Notes under the pieces: generated by a model
Seen by the model: only the letters and a program-made list of their open reading frames with translations
Told to the model about the DNA's origin: nothing
Databases searched by the model: none
Shown: piece by piece, positions 26,034-35,332 of the stretch
Position numbering within the stretch: the stretch's first letter is position 1
Layout: every line of letters begins with the position of its first letter
Program-made: the position numbers and the translations under genes
NCBI GenBank assembly: GCA_041661445.1
Contig: JBAZUK010000002.1
Coordinates: 186,001 to 250,000, forward strand
Length of the DNA: 64,000 bases
Direction: 5' to 3'
Source of the DNA: JBAZUK01 sp041661445
GTDB taxonomy: Bacteria; Chlamydiota; Chlamydiia; Chlamydiales; SM23-39

Positions 26034-26594
26034 TTATTTATCTTCTGATTTTTCTTTCTTAGAGACTTTTTTCTTAGGCTTCTCGCTTTCAGTTTCCTCA
26101 GATTTTTTCTTTTTAGAAGATTTCTCTTTTGAATCTGCCATAATTTCTTCTTGAGTAGTATCTTCAGATTGCTGATCAATCATCTGTTCTAAAACTGCAG
26201 GTTCCTGAAGTAAAACATTTGGTACTTCTGAAGAAGCTTCTTTTGTATAAAGCTGCTCTGAAACTTTTGCTTTTTTACCGGATTGTCCTCTTAAATAATA
26301 CAACTTAGATTTTCTTACTTTACCTTTTTTCTCTATATCAATTTTTGTTATTCTTGGGCTATGAAGTAAAAAAACTCTTTCCATAGAACTACCGTATGCA
26401 TTTCTATAGAGTGTAAAAGTCTGAGAGAGTCCTTGACCTTTTATTGCAACAACTATCCCAGAAAAAGTTTGAACTCTTTCCTTTTCTCCTTCAATGATTT
26501 TAGAGAAAACTCTTATTGTATCACCTACTTTAAAATTAAGTGAATTTTTGCTTTTATATTTCGCTTCAAAATCTTTAATTATTTGACCAGACAC
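26034..26594 (-). CDS. rplS: 50S ribosomal protein L19 with long charged tail
   Basis: 186 residues. The first ~115 are standard L19, which lies at the 30S-50S interface: FKVGDTIRVFSKIIEGEKER, then QTFSGIVVAIKGQG, and RVFLLHSPRI, ending LRGQSGKKAKV. The remaining ~70 residues are an unusual Glu/Lys/Ser-rich tail (ending SKKEKSEDK) not found in typical L19. Last gene of the ffh-rpsP-trmD-rplS operon, 2 bases after trmD. Confidence 0.95.
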   Translation of the reverse strand: MSGQIIKDFEAKYKSKNSLNFKVGDTIRVFSKIIEGEKERVQTFSGIVVAIKGQGLSQTFTLYRNAYGSSMERVFLLHSPRITKIDIEKKGKVRKSKLYYLRGQSGKKAKVSEQLYTKEASSEVPNVLLQEPAVLEQMIDQQSEDTTQEEIMADSKEKSSKKKKSEETESEKPKKKVSKKEKSEDK

Positions 26595-26596
26595 GA

Positions 26597-27331
26597 CTAG
26601 TTCTCCTTATTAGCTAAATTTTTAACTTTTTTTAATTTTTTTTGTTTCATTTCCAGCAGATATTTAAAATATAAATCGGGTCTATTTTTTTTCATTTTTA
26701 AAATTGCCATCTGCTTTCTTTGATTTTCAATAAGCAAATGATTGCCAGAGACAAAAACTTCCGGTACACTCAATTCTTCATATATTTCAGGACGAGTATA
26801 CTGAGGTCCTTCAAATAAATCATCATTAAAAGTATCCATATAAGCAGCTTGAGGGTGACCCAAGACCCCAGGAATAAATCGAGATAAAGCATCAACTAAT
26901 ACAACAGCTGCAATACATCCATTAGTTAAAATATAATCCCCGATAGATATTTCTTCATCCACCTCTTTATCTATTACTCTCTGATCTATACCTTCATAAT
27001 GACCACAGATCATTATGATATGATCCAAGGAAGCAAGCCTTTTTGCTGTTGATGAGTTGAATGGCTTTCCTTGTGGAGATAGATAAATAACATGAGAATT
27101 TTCTTTTTTTACAGATCCGATTGAATCAAAAAGAGGTTGACAGCTCAGTACCATTCCAGGTCCTCCCCCGAAAGGTCTATCATCCACTTTTCCATGCTTA
27201 TCTTTTGTAAAATCACGAATATTTATTAGATTTAAGTCCAATAAATTATTGTCCCTGGCTCTTTTCAACATACTTACATCAAAAGGACCATTAAAATACT
27301 CAGGAAACAAAGACAAAATATCTATTCGCAT
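26597..27331 (-). CDS. trmD: tRNA (guanine-37-N1)-methyltransferase
   Basis: 244 residues; makes m1G37, which keeps the reading frame. MRIDILSLFPEYF is the standard start. GGGPGMVLSCQPLFD, ICGHYEGIDQRV and IGDYILTNGCIAA form the SPOUT-class knot that binds SAM. RPEIYEELSVPEVFVSGNH follows. Operon member between rpsP and rplS. Confidence 0.97.
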   Translation of the reverse strand: MRIDILSLFPEYFNGPFDVSMLKRARDNNLLDLNLINIRDFTKDKHGKVDDRPFGGGPGMVLSCQPLFDSIGSVKKENSHVIYLSPQGKPFNSSTAKRLASLDHIIMICGHYEGIDQRVIDKEVDEEISIGDYILTNGCIAAVVLVDALSRFIPGVLGHPQAAYMDTFNDDLFEGPQYTRPEIYEELSVPEVFVSGNHLLIENQRKQMAILKMKKNRPDLYFKYLLEMKQKKLKKVKNLANKEN

Positions 27332-27344
27332 AAAAAACTCTTAT

Positions 27345-27755
27345 CTATTTTTTAGATTTTGCCTTAACAGTTTTTTTAGGTTTTGCTTCAACGCTTTTTT
27401 CAGCTTTTTCTTTAACTGGTTTCTCTGCTTTTGGCTTTAAAGCTTTTGGAGCCTTTTCAGCTTTTGTTTTCGTGATTTTCTTTACTTTTTTTTCATTAAT
27501 GCCTTTAATTATTTGAGGTGCACTCTTTTTAATTAAAGTTTTTGCATTTTCAGAAATCTGAGCTCCTTTTTGAAGCCAATATTCAATTCTTTCCGATTTA
27601 ATAGAAAGTTTTTTCTCACCTTCTCCAAAAGGGTTATACCAACCTAACATTTCTAGATATTTTCCATCCCGTGGATTTCTTTTATCTGTAACAACAAGGC
27701 GAAAAGTCTGATGACTGTTCTTTCCCATTTTTCGAAAACGTATTACTAGTGCCAT
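27345..27755 (-). CDS. rpsP: 30S ribosomal protein S16 with basic tail
   Basis: 136 residues. The N-terminal ~80 are typical S16: ALVIRFRKMGKNSHQTFRLV, then RDGKYLEMLGWYNPF and IEYWLQKGAQ. The C-terminal ~50 residues are a Lys/Ala/Glu/Pro-rich low-complexity tail, so the protein is half again as long as usual. The start overlaps the end of ffh by 10 bases. Confidence 0.96.
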   Translation of the reverse strand: MALVIRFRKMGKNSHQTFRLVVTDKRNPRDGKYLEMLGWYNPFGEGEKKLSIKSERIEYWLQKGAQISENAKTLIKKSAPQIIKGINEKKVKKITKTKAEKAPKALKPKAEKPVKEKAEKSVEAKPKKTVKAKSKK

Positions 27756-29101
27756 AAATTTCCTCCGAATTTGCTAATTGAATTCATATTAAATCCCTTA
27801 GCTAAGCCTTTTGCAGGCATGTTTTTTAATAATTGTTTAATTCTTTTAAATCCTTTAACCAACTTGTTCACATCGTCTAATTTAGTTCCGCTTCCATCTG
27901 CAATGCGTTTTCTTCTAGTATGTGATAATTCCACCGATTCCGTTCTTTCAGCTTTTGTCATTGATTTGATAATCGATTCGATTTTTTTCAATTCATCTTC
28001 AGGCAAATCAATATCAGATAAACCAGACATTCCGGGAATCATTTTAAGCAATCCTTTAATAGATCCCATTTTTTTGATCATACCCATCTGTTTAAGATAG
28101 TCATCATAATTAAAGTCATTCTTTTTAAACTTTTGTTCCAACTTCTTAGATTCATCTTCATCAACAACATCCTGGGCTTTTCGAACTAAATTTATTATAT
28201 CTCCCATTCCCAAAATTCTATCAGCCATTGACTTTGGGTTAAAAATCTGCAGATCTTCGATTTTTTCTCCCGTTGCTTCAAACATTAGCGGCTTTTTAGT
28301 AATTTCCTTGATAGATATTGCCGCACCCGCTCTCGCGTCCGAATCTAGCATCGTTAAAATTGTGCCGGTAATATTTATTTTCTTATCAAATTCTTCTGCA
28401 GTTTTTACAGCATCCTGGCCGAACGTAGCATTTGCAACAAAAAATATTTCATCTGGACTAGTTAGTTTAGTAACATCATTCAATTCATTCATCAAAATAT
28501 CATCGATGTGAAGCCTTCCGGCGGTATCAATGATTAATACATCATATTTGTCTTCTTTAGCTTTTTCGATTGCTTTTTTAGCTACAACAGTGGCTTTTTT
28601 TTCATTTTCTATCGTAAATACTTCAATATTATCCTGATTTGCTAATTTTTTTAACTGTTCTACAGCAGCAGGTCGCTGAAGATCACAAGCAGCAAGCAAA
28701 ACTCTCTTGTGTTTCTTTTTTAAAAAATAACCTAATTTCGCGCAGGTTGTTGTTTTACCGGAGCCCTGAAGTCCGCATAACATAATAACTGTGGGTTTTT
28801 TATCAAATTTTAAATTTGATTCTTCTTTTCCCATTAATTCGACAAGTTCATCGTGAACAATTTTAATAAATTGTTCTCTTGGCGAAACCGATTTAATTAT
28901 TTCGCTCCCAATCGCTTTGTCCTTGATTCTATTTATCAAAAGCGATGTAACTGAATAATTTACATCTGCTTCTAGCAAAGCCATCCTAACTTCACGTACT
29001 GCCTCGGCAACATTATCATAAGTAATTTTTTTACCACGGGCAAAACCTGAAAAAAGAGTCTGGAATTTTTTACTTAATGAATCAAACATAACCTTTCTCA
29101 A
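27746..29101 (-). CDS. ffh: Signal recognition particle protein Ffh
   Basis: 451 residues; GTPase that, with 4.5S RNA, delivers nascent membrane proteins to FtsY. The N domain is followed by the G domain with GLQGSGKTTTCAKL, DLQRPAAVEQL, DTAGRLHID and TMLDSDARAGAA. The Met-rich M domain has GMGDIINLVRKAQ and the RNA-binding SHTRRKRIADGSG. Full length. Operon with rpsP, trmD and rplS. Confidence 0.97.
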   Translation of the reverse strand: MRKVMFDSLSKKFQTLFSGFARGKKITYDNVAEAVREVRMALLEADVNYSVTSLLINRIKDKAIGSEIIKSVSPREQFIKIVHDELVELMGKEESNLKFDKKPTVIMLCGLQGSGKTTTCAKLGYFLKKKHKRVLLAACDLQRPAAVEQLKKLANQDNIEVFTIENEKKATVVAKKAIEKAKEDKYDVLIIDTAGRLHIDDILMNELNDVTKLTSPDEIFFVANATFGQDAVKTAEEFDKKINITGTILTMLDSDARAGAAISIKEITKKPLMFEATGEKIEDLQIFNPKSMADRILGMGDIINLVRKAQDVVDEDESKKLEQKFKKNDFNYDDYLKQMGMIKKMGSIKGLLKMIPGMSGLSDIDLPEDELKKIESIIKSMTKAERTESVELSHTRRKRIADGSGTKLDDVNKLVKGFKRIKQLLKNMPAKGLAKGFNMNSISKFGGNLWH

Positions 29102-29128
29102 AAATATTTAAATAGAATAACTAAGATT

Positions 29129-29977
29129 TTATTCTATTTCAACAAAAAAGAAGCGATCTTTCCCTGAATAATCCCGATAAACTTTAGAATTTTTCCATTT
29201 TCCATTTAAAAAAATGTTTTGTATATCATTTTTTTGATTATGACCGATTTCTAAAAAAATCTTACCTTGGGGCTTTAAACATTGATAAGCTTCTTTTTCA
29301 ATTCTAACATAAAAGTCTAAGCCTTTTTTCTTTGCAACCAAAGCAATTTCCGGTTCAAAATCTTTAACATCTTTATCTAAATGCAAATATTCTTCTTCTG
29401 AAACATAAGGCGGATTGCAAACGATATAATCAGCTTTGATCTTTGAAAATTTTGCAAATAAATCCCCTTCTTTAAAAAAAACTTTTAAGTTATTTCTTTT
29501 GGCATTTATTTTAGAAACGCTAATTGCTTTTTTAGAAATATCTGATAAATAAATTTTTAAATCAGGAAATCTTTTCTTTAAAGCAAGACCAATGCAGCCG
29601 GAGCCGCAGCAAACATCTAAAAGAATTTTTTTATTTAAATTTTCTTTTTCCAAATTCTTAATTATCAAATCAACTAAAAGCTCAGTTTCCTGTCTGGGAA
29701 TTAAAACACTTCTATTAATAAAAAGGTCAAGATTATAAAACTCAGAGTTCTTTAAAATATAATCTATTGGCTCACGATTTGCTCTTCTCTGAAGCAACAA
29801 TAGAATTGCTTTTTCTTTTTGTTTTGTAACTTTTTTTTCTAAATGAAAATATAGATCGTTTTTTTTAATTTTTAAAACATGGCAAATAATAACTTCGGCG
29901 CTAACATCTGAATTGACAATATTGTTATTTTTTAAAAAAGCTATTGATCTAGCTAGAAGATTTTTTAGGATAATCAT
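29129..29977 (-). CDS. prmC: Release factor glutamine methyltransferase
   Basis: 282 residues; methylates the Gln of the GGQ loop of RF1/RF2. An N-terminal helical domain is followed by a SAM domain: DVCCGSGCIGLALKKR (motif I) and VCNPPYVSEEEY, the NPPY motif that holds the Gln side chain. IPRQETELLV is family-typical. It abuts prfA with no spacer, as expected for an enzyme and its substrate in one operon. Confidence 0.95.
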   Translation of the reverse strand: MIILKNLLARSIAFLKNNNIVNSDVSAEVIICHVLKIKKNDLYFHLEKKVTKQKEKAILLLLQRRANREPIDYILKNSEFYNLDLFINRSVLIPRQETELLVDLIIKNLEKENLNKKILLDVCCGSGCIGLALKKRFPDLKIYLSDISKKAISVSKINAKRNNLKVFFKEGDLFAKFSKIKADYIVCNPPYVSEEEYLHLDKDVKDFEPEIALVAKKKGLDFYVRIEKEAYQCLKPQGKIFLEIGHNQKNDIQNIFLNGKWKNSKVYRDYSGKDRFFFVEIE

Positions 29978-31042
29978 TTATGCATTTAATTTTTCTTGAT
30001 TATAAAATGAAATCAAAGCAGTAGTAATATCATCCAAATCGCCCTTCATTATTTGATCCAAATTATATAGGGTTAAATTGATCCGATGATCTGTTAGTCT
30101 GTTCTGAGGAAAATTATAAGTTCTTATTCTCTCAGATCGATCTCCTGACCCTACCTGCAAAGATCTTTCTTTAGATCTAATCGCTTCCTCTTCGGCTCGT
30201 TTGCTTTCAGCAACTTTTGCTTTTAAAAGCCTCATTGCTTTTTCTTTATTTTTATGCTGGGATCTTTCTTCCTGACAAGCAACTACGACACCTGTCGGAA
30301 GGTGAGTTATTCTAACTGCAGAATCTGTTACGTTAACGTGCTGACCTCCCGCACCGGATGATCTATAAGTATCAATTTTTAAATCTTTATCCAGAATTTG
30401 AATATCATCGTCATCACCAGGCTCTAAAAGAATTGCAACAGTTGCAGCCGAGGTATGAAGTCTTCCAGCCGCTTCGGTTAATGGAACCCTTTGAACCCTA
30501 TGAGTACCGCCTTCGTATTTCAGAAATCTATAAACATTATGACCGGAAAATGATACTACAAATTCTCTAAATCCGCCTTTTTCAGATTCAGAAGTCGAAA
30601 TGATCTCGGCAACCCAGCCCTTATTCGTAGCATAATATTGATACATTCGAGCAAGATCTCCAACAAAAAGCGCAGCTTCATCTCCCCCGGTTCCGGCTCT
30701 TATTTCCATAATGACATTTCTGCTGTCTCTAGGATCTGGGGGGACTAATATCATCTCTAACTGATTTTTTGTAATTTCCAATTCTTTTTCGAGATTGGCT
30801 AAATCTTCTTTTATAATAGAAACAAGCTCGACATCTTTTTCAGATAGGAGCAGCTGTTTGTTTTCAATTATTTGTGATGAGGTCTTGAAATAGTAATCCC
30901 AAGTATCCTTAAGCTCTGATAATCTTGAAAATTCTTGGGAGAGTTCTTTATATCTATTCTGATCTAAGAAAATATCTGGCTGAGCAAGTAAATTTTCGAC
31001 TTCTCTCAATCTAGAAAGAAGTCTTTTAACTTTTTCTTCCAT
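29978..31042 (-). CDS. prfA: Peptide chain release factor 1
   Basis: 354 residues; reads UAA and UAG stops. The coiled-coil N domain is followed by EIRAGTGGDEAALF, the stop-reading region with the PxT-type tripeptide near RVPLTEAAGRLHTS, and the catalytic GGQ in SSGAGGQHVNVTDSAVR. The C-terminus has RSERIRTYNFPQNRLTDHR. Operon with rpmE (8-base gap) and prmC. Confidence 0.97.
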   Translation of the reverse strand: MEEKVKRLLSRLREVENLLAQPDIFLDQNRYKELSQEFSRLSELKDTWDYYFKTSSQIIENKQLLLSEKDVELVSIIKEDLANLEKELEITKNQLEMILVPPDPRDSRNVIMEIRAGTGGDEAALFVGDLARMYQYYATNKGWVAEIISTSESEKGGFREFVVSFSGHNVYRFLKYEGGTHRVQRVPLTEAAGRLHTSAATVAILLEPGDDDDIQILDKDLKIDTYRSSGAGGQHVNVTDSAVRITHLPTGVVVACQEERSQHKNKEKAMRLLKAKVAESKRAEEEAIRSKERSLQVGSGDRSERIRTYNFPQNRLTDHRINLTLYNLDQIMKGDLDDITTALISFYNQEKLNA

Positions 31043-31050
31043 AGAATAAT

Positions 31051-31395
31051 TTATTTTTTAGCAGCAGTAGACTTTACAGCAGCTTTCTTTTTGCCTTTTT
31101 TCTTTTCAGTCTCATTTTGAACCTGCAAATCTTTTTCATGCAGAGATTCTTCTCTTTTTCTAGCATATTTTTTAGAAAATTTATCAACTCTTCCTTCGGC
31201 ATCAATAAACTGTTTATTGCCAGTAAAGAATGGATGGGATGCTGATGAAATTGGAAGTCTGTAAACTGGATACATTTTACCTTCAAATTCTTCTTTCTCT
31301 TTTGGCTGAAGAGCGCTTCCGCATACAAATTTATACCCATTTGAAGAATCAACGAATAATACTTCTTGATATGGAGGGTGTATTTTCTCTTTCAT
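31051..31395 (-). CDS. rpmE2: 50S ribosomal protein L31, type B-like
   Basis: 114 residues. MKEKIHPPYQEVLFVDSSNG and SSASHPFFTGNKQFIDAEGRVDKF are the conserved L31 blocks. It lacks the CxxC zinc ligands (only one Cys, in VCGSAL), so it is the zinc-free form. A Lys/Ala tail of ~25 residues ends AAVKSTAAKK. First gene of the rpmE-prfA-prmC run. Confidence 0.93.
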   Translation of the reverse strand: MKEKIHPPYQEVLFVDSSNGYKFVCGSALQPKEKEEFEGKMYPVYRLPISSASHPFFTGNKQFIDAEGRVDKFSKKYARKREESLHEKDLQVQNETEKKKGKKKAAVKSTAAKK

Positions 31396-31593
31396 TGTTA
31401 ATATCTCCGATTAATGTTTTTTAATAAAGTTTACATTTAATTTGTTAAAAAAACAAGATTTTTAAAAAACAAAGGTTTGGTGAACTTCTAATTTTTTATT
31501 ATTGATTAAGCCTATAATAATTTTTTTTTGATTATTTTCTAAATAATATTTTTTTTTGATATAAGTTGTTTTAAACATCAAAACAGATAAAAA

Positions 31594-32235
31594 ATGAAAA
31601 AAAAGTCATTATCAGAAAAAACCTGCTCAAATAATAACTCTCAAAAAGTTTTTACAAACATTTATAAAAAAGGAATTTGGGGAAAAAATGAAAATGGAAG
31701 AAATTATTCTGGAATAGGTTCAACTATAAGAAATACCTCTTTTTACATTATCTTCATGGAACATTTCATCAGATCCAATAATATCCGCTCTGTATTAGAT
31801 GTTGGATGCGGGGACTGGAGTTTTTCCAAGTATATGGATTGGAAAGGAATAAGCTATCTAGGTGTAGACGTTGTTAAATCTATTGTCATAAGAAATAAAA
31901 AAGAATTTTCTCAAAATAACATTAAGTTTTCACACATAGACGCAGTAAATAGCGATTTACCTCCAGCAGATCTGATGATCTGTAAAGACGTATTACAACA
32001 TCTGAGCTATCAAGACATTAAACTTTTTTTAAAACAAATAACTAAATTTAAATATTGTTTGATCACAAATGATATAGATCCTAAATCCCAAAGCAACAAC
32101 TCTGATATCACAACAGGAGGTTATAGACCATTGGATCTTACAAAAAAACCTTTTAATCTAAATGGCATCAAAATCTTTACTTACAGGTCCAATCTGCTAA
32201 AACAGGTGCTTCTTTTAGAAAACACTTCTCTATAG
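31594..32235 (+). CDS. Class I SAM-dependent methyltransferase of unknown substrate
   Basis: 213 residues. The SAM-binding glycine loop is VLDVGCGDWSFSKYMDW, the second acidic strand is YLGVDVV, and DLMICKDVLQHLSYQDI follows, the usual arrangement of small-molecule or glycan methyltransferases. The N-terminal ~60 residues are polar. It diverges from rpmE2 and converges with a family-32-like glycosyltransferase, which hints at a shared role in sugar modification. This pair interrupts otherwise conserved chlamydial gene order, suggesting acquisition. Confidence 0.78.
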   Translation: MKKKSLSEKTCSNNNSQKVFTNIYKKGIWGKNENGRNYSGIGSTIRNTSFYIIFMEHFIRSNNIRSVLDVGCGDWSFSKYMDWKGISYLGVDVVKSIVIRNKKEFSQNNIKFSHIDAVNSDLPPADLMICKDVLQHLSYQDIKLFLKQITKFKYCLITNDIDPKSQSNNSDITTGGYRPLDLTKKPFNLNGIKIFTYRSNLLKQVLLLENTSL

Positions 32236-32325
32236 CTTCTTTTACTTTTATTTTCTTATAACATTTTTAATTGTTATTTTTAAAATAATTAATGATAAGC
32301 AATGACAGCTAAAAGATAGGCGTGT

Positions 32326-33192
32326 TTATGAACGTTTCAGCGGAAATACTGGTATCTTTATATAAGGATTTGTTTTATTAGACCAAAGTTGAGTCCAATA
32401 GTGTATCCCAAAAGTTTCAGGTTTTATATAATCCATTGGATTAGCCACGAATTTCAACTCTTCACCATCAGTACATGTAAATGGATATAAATAAGTTGGA
32501 GGAAGTAAAATACCTCCTTCAATCAACTTCATGTTTTCAAAAATTATTTTAGAAACAAAATTCGGACCTGTTTTTGATATAGTGTTGATTTTAAAATTAT
32601 CATAATTAACGCTATCAAAAAAACTGCTTTTGAGTCTTTTGTTCATTTTTTGAATACAAGGATGTTCTATCGAAGAGGCCATGAAGGCATTTCCCAATTT
32701 GAAGGAATGATCGATGGGTTCAAATCCTATAATGAAATCATAATAATCACAAAATTTTTCCAATTTGCAAATATCGATAATAGAAAAATCGGTATCCAAA
32801 TAAACTCCTCCAATTTTTTGAAGAATCGCAAGTCTTGCAATATCTGACTTTTCACCATAATTTTTAGCCTGCTGGTATAACTTTTTGTTTTCAAAATCTA
32901 AATCCAATATATCTTTTTCATTCCATAGCTTATATTTCCAACTTGTAACTTTCTTTAATTCTTCAACTAAAAGAACCAATATGTCGGGCATTGGCCCACC
33001 CAGCCAGATTTGATGTATAATTCTCGGAATGTTTCCGTATACCTTTGACTGTCGATTTATATTTTTTTTATAATGCTCTTTTATTAACTTATATATTACT
33101 AATAAGGATGGATCAGTTAATCTTTTACTCCAATGATTTAAACTTTTCCTGTATCTATGGAAAGAAGTATCAAAATCACATGATTCATTCAT
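32326..33192 (-). CDS. DXD-containing glycosyltransferase (GT32 / toxin-like sugar transferase)
   Basis: 288 residues. IPRIIHQIWLGGPMPD is the signature start of the Gly_transf_sug (GT32, OCH1-like) fold, also found in clostridial-toxin-type glucosyltransferases. YGEKSDIARLAILQKIGGVYL leads to the nucleotide-sugar DXD in LDTDFSI. LGNAFMASSIEHP and the C-terminal GIHYWTQLW are also family-typical. No signal peptide or membrane helix is seen, so it acts either on cytoplasmic LPS precursors or, if secreted, on host proteins. Both are inference. Confidence 0.85.
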   Translation of the reverse strand: MNESCDFDTSFHRYRKSLNHWSKRLTDPSLLVIYKLIKEHYKKNINRQSKVYGNIPRIIHQIWLGGPMPDILVLLVEELKKVTSWKYKLWNEKDILDLDFENKKLYQQAKNYGEKSDIARLAILQKIGGVYLDTDFSIIDICKLEKFCDYYDFIIGFEPIDHSFKLGNAFMASSIEHPCIQKMNKRLKSSFFDSVNYDNFKINTISKTGPNFVSKIIFENMKLIEGGILLPPTYLYPFTCTDGEELKFVANPMDYIKPETFGIHYWTQLWSNKTNPYIKIPVFPLKRS

Positions 33193-33488
33193 ATTTTAAA
33201 TCGCCTGCTTCAGATTTAAATTCATCAAAAAGCTAATGTTAAATTACAACAAAATCCTCAAGTCTTTATCTCGATTAAAATGTCTTTTTATATTATTTAG
33301 CCTAACAATTGAATCTTAAAATTTTTATTATAAAATGAACAATAAAAAAATAATTTTTTATTATCCAAAAACTCTTCTAAGTTCCATTTAAAAAATGCTT
33401 TTATGTTCTTTCATCAAAGAGATTCTTTTGAAAGATTTGTCAATTTTTATTATATTTATGGAGAATCTAAAAAAAGGTTTTTGAAAAT

Positions 33489-34232
33489 ATGAACTATCAC
33501 AACCCCTATCAACAAAATCCTCATAGAATTGGACCTGCAAAAACCTCGTATGTTATCAAGTTAATTATTTTTTTAACTTTGCTAATTAGTCTGTCTTCAA
33601 CTATTTTAACTCCCTTTTTCAAAACAAATTACTTTGTTTACTATTTAGGATTATCTCTTGAAGGAATAAAAAATTATTTTTTTTGGCAACTTGTTACATA
33701 TAATTTTATAGAAAGCGGGAATGGGCTTTCTTTAGGATACATATTTCAGCTGTTGTTTAATTTATACTTGCTATGGGTAATGGGTACAACAGTAATTGAA
33801 AGGACCTCTAGACTAAAATTTATTTTTTTGTTTTTTTCCAGCATAATTTTTTCAGGGCTAGTTGCTTTGATAACTATGCATTTAACAAATAAAAACATTA
33901 TCTTTGCAGGATCAAATATCGGTTTATTTTCAATACTGGTGGCTTGGATGATGTTAAACTCAAAAGAGACCAGGATTTTTCTTTTTTTCATACTGCCAAT
34001 CAAAGCTTATTGGATTGTGTTAGGCCTAATAGGTTTAAATTTACTTTCAAATTTTTCAAATATGCAGATGGTTCCGTTTTTTACCACCCTAACTGTTAGT
34101 TTGTACTCTTATTTTTATTCTGTAGTTATCTGGAATAGATTTTCTCCGTTAGATCATCTCAATCGAATGGAAAGATACTTGATATATACTTCAAGACGAA
34201 TAAGTTCAAAATTTAATCGAAAAGATCACTAA
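33489..34232 (+). CDS. Rhomboid-like membrane protein, probably not a protease
   Basis: 247 residues with six predicted membrane segments between residues 22 and 210. The layout resembles rhomboid proteases: WQLVTYNFIESG before a helix, and AGSNIGLFSIL where active enzymes have G-x-S-G. The Ser is kept but the following Gly is Asn, and the helix that should carry the catalytic His (usually AHLGG) has none. It is therefore more likely a pseudoprotease or a divergent family. It faces tadA tail to tail, the position of the CT845-like membrane protein in chlamydiae. Confidence 0.65.
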   Translation: MNYHNPYQQNPHRIGPAKTSYVIKLIIFLTLLISLSSTILTPFFKTNYFVYYLGLSLEGIKNYFFWQLVTYNFIESGNGLSLGYIFQLLFNLYLLWVMGTTVIERTSRLKFIFLFFSSIIFSGLVALITMHLTNKNIIFAGSNIGLFSILVAWMMLNSKETRIFLFFILPIKAYWIVLGLIGLNLLSNFSNMQMVPFFTTLTVSLYSYFYSVVIWNRFSPLDHLNRMERYLIYTSRRISSKFNRKDH

Positions 34233-34236
34233 GACT

Positions 34237-34704
34237 TTAATCTTGGATTGTTTTTTTTCTTTTGTTTTGAAAAAATTTCTTCATTAAATCAGATGTAACA
34301 TCTTCTAAAATATTAGTTTGTATTTCTAAAGTATGGATAGGATGTTTTTTTTCAAAAACATTTATAAAGCTTCCATTTGCCCCAACTCTTAAATCTTTTG
34401 CTGACCAAACTAGCCTTTTGATTCTTGCATTAATAATAGCGCCTGCACACATAATGCAAGGTTCCAGTGTGCAATAAAGCGTCGATTCCTCTAATCGCCA
34501 GTCATTATAATATTCAGATGCAGATGAAATGCAAAGAATTTCAGCATGTGCGGTCGAATCTTTTAATTTTTCAACCTGATTATGTCCCCGTGAAATAACT
34601 TTATCACCCAACACCAGGATTGCGCCTATAGGAACTTCATCGCTATCATAAGCTTTTTTAGCTTCTTTAATAGCTTCTAACATAAAAAATTCATCTTTAT
34701 TCAT
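34237..34704 (-). CDS. tadA: tRNA-specific adenosine deaminase
   Basis: 155 residues; converts A34 to inosine in tRNA-Arg(ACG). TAHAEILCI supplies the zinc His and the catalytic Glu, and LEPCIMCAGAIINARI the two zinc Cys. GHNQVEKLKDSTAHAE matches TadA rather than free cytidine deaminases. It diverges from rpsO. Confidence 0.93.
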   Translation of the reverse strand: MNKDEFFMLEAIKEAKKAYDSDEVPIGAILVLGDKVISRGHNQVEKLKDSTAHAEILCISSASEYYNDWRLEESTLYCTLEPCIMCAGAIINARIKRLVWSAKDLRVGANGSFINVFEKKHPIHTLEIQTNILEDVTSDLMKKFFQNKRKKTIQD

Positions 34705-34828
34705 ATTTAATGCTTTTTTTGATTTTTAGATTGTATTTTAAAATTAAAAAATATCATTTCGAAAATTAATTAACAATTAAATCCTTTTTTTAAAGAGCAA
34801 TTTAATTATTTTAAACTTATGTTAAGTG

Positions 34829-34857
34829 TTGATAAGTTAATCGGCTTAAGATAAAAT
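34829..34857 (+). promoter_or_regulatory. Predicted sigma-66/70 promoter of rpsO
   Basis: TTGATA at 34829-34834 and TAAAAT at 34852-34857 with an ideal 17-base spacer, ending 36 bases before the rpsO ATG at 34894. A ribosome-binding site, TAGGAGA, follows. Confidence 0.6.
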
Positions 34858-34893
34858 ATATAGAAATTGAAAATATAAATTTAGGAGACATCT

Positions 34894-35163
34894 ATGTCCT
34901 TAGATAAAGGCACAAAAGAAGAAATAACAAAAAAGTTTCAATTGCATGAAAAAGATACTGGATCAGCAGATGTTCAAATTGCAATTTTAACAGAAAGAAT
35001 TACAGAATTAACAGATCATTTAAAACTTGCCCCTAAAGATCACAGCTCTAGATTAGCGCTGCTTAAGCTTGTAGGGCAAAGAAGAAAATTATTAGATTAT
35101 CTAAATTCAACTGACACAAAACGTTATCAATCATTACTTACAAAACTAAATTTAAGAAAATAA
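34894..35163 (+). CDS. rpsO: 30S ribosomal protein S15
   Basis: 89 residues, the standard length. DTGSADVQIAILTERITELT and HSSRLALLKLVGQRRKLLDYL are the conserved 16S rRNA-binding helices. TAGGAGA lies about 8 bases before the ATG. It precedes pnp as in most bacteria. Confidence 0.97.
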   Translation: MSLDKGTKEEITKKFQLHEKDTGSADVQIAILTERITELTDHLKLAPKDHSSRLALLKLVGQRRKLLDYLNSTDTKRYQSLLTKLNLRK

Positions 35164-35173
35164 TTATAATCAA

Positions 35174-35199
35174 CGCCAATAAATTTTTTTTTATTGGCG
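35174..35199. terminator. Stem-loop between rpsO and pnp
   Basis: CGCCAATAAA (35174-35183) pairs with TTTATTGGCG (35190-35199) over a T-rich loop. No T run follows on the plus strand, so it may act as a processing or stability hairpin rather than a strong terminator; rpsO-pnp mRNA is processed at such a hairpin in E. coli. Confidence 0.55.
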
Positions 35200-35332
35200 C
35201 ATTAAAAAAAATAATGAAAAAAGACCTTGAAAGAATAGAGATTGGAAAAAAAGTTTCAAATAATTATTTGAGATTTTTTTTCTGAATTTCTATTTTTTTA
35301 TTCTTTTTTAAATCAAATATGGAGAAAACATA

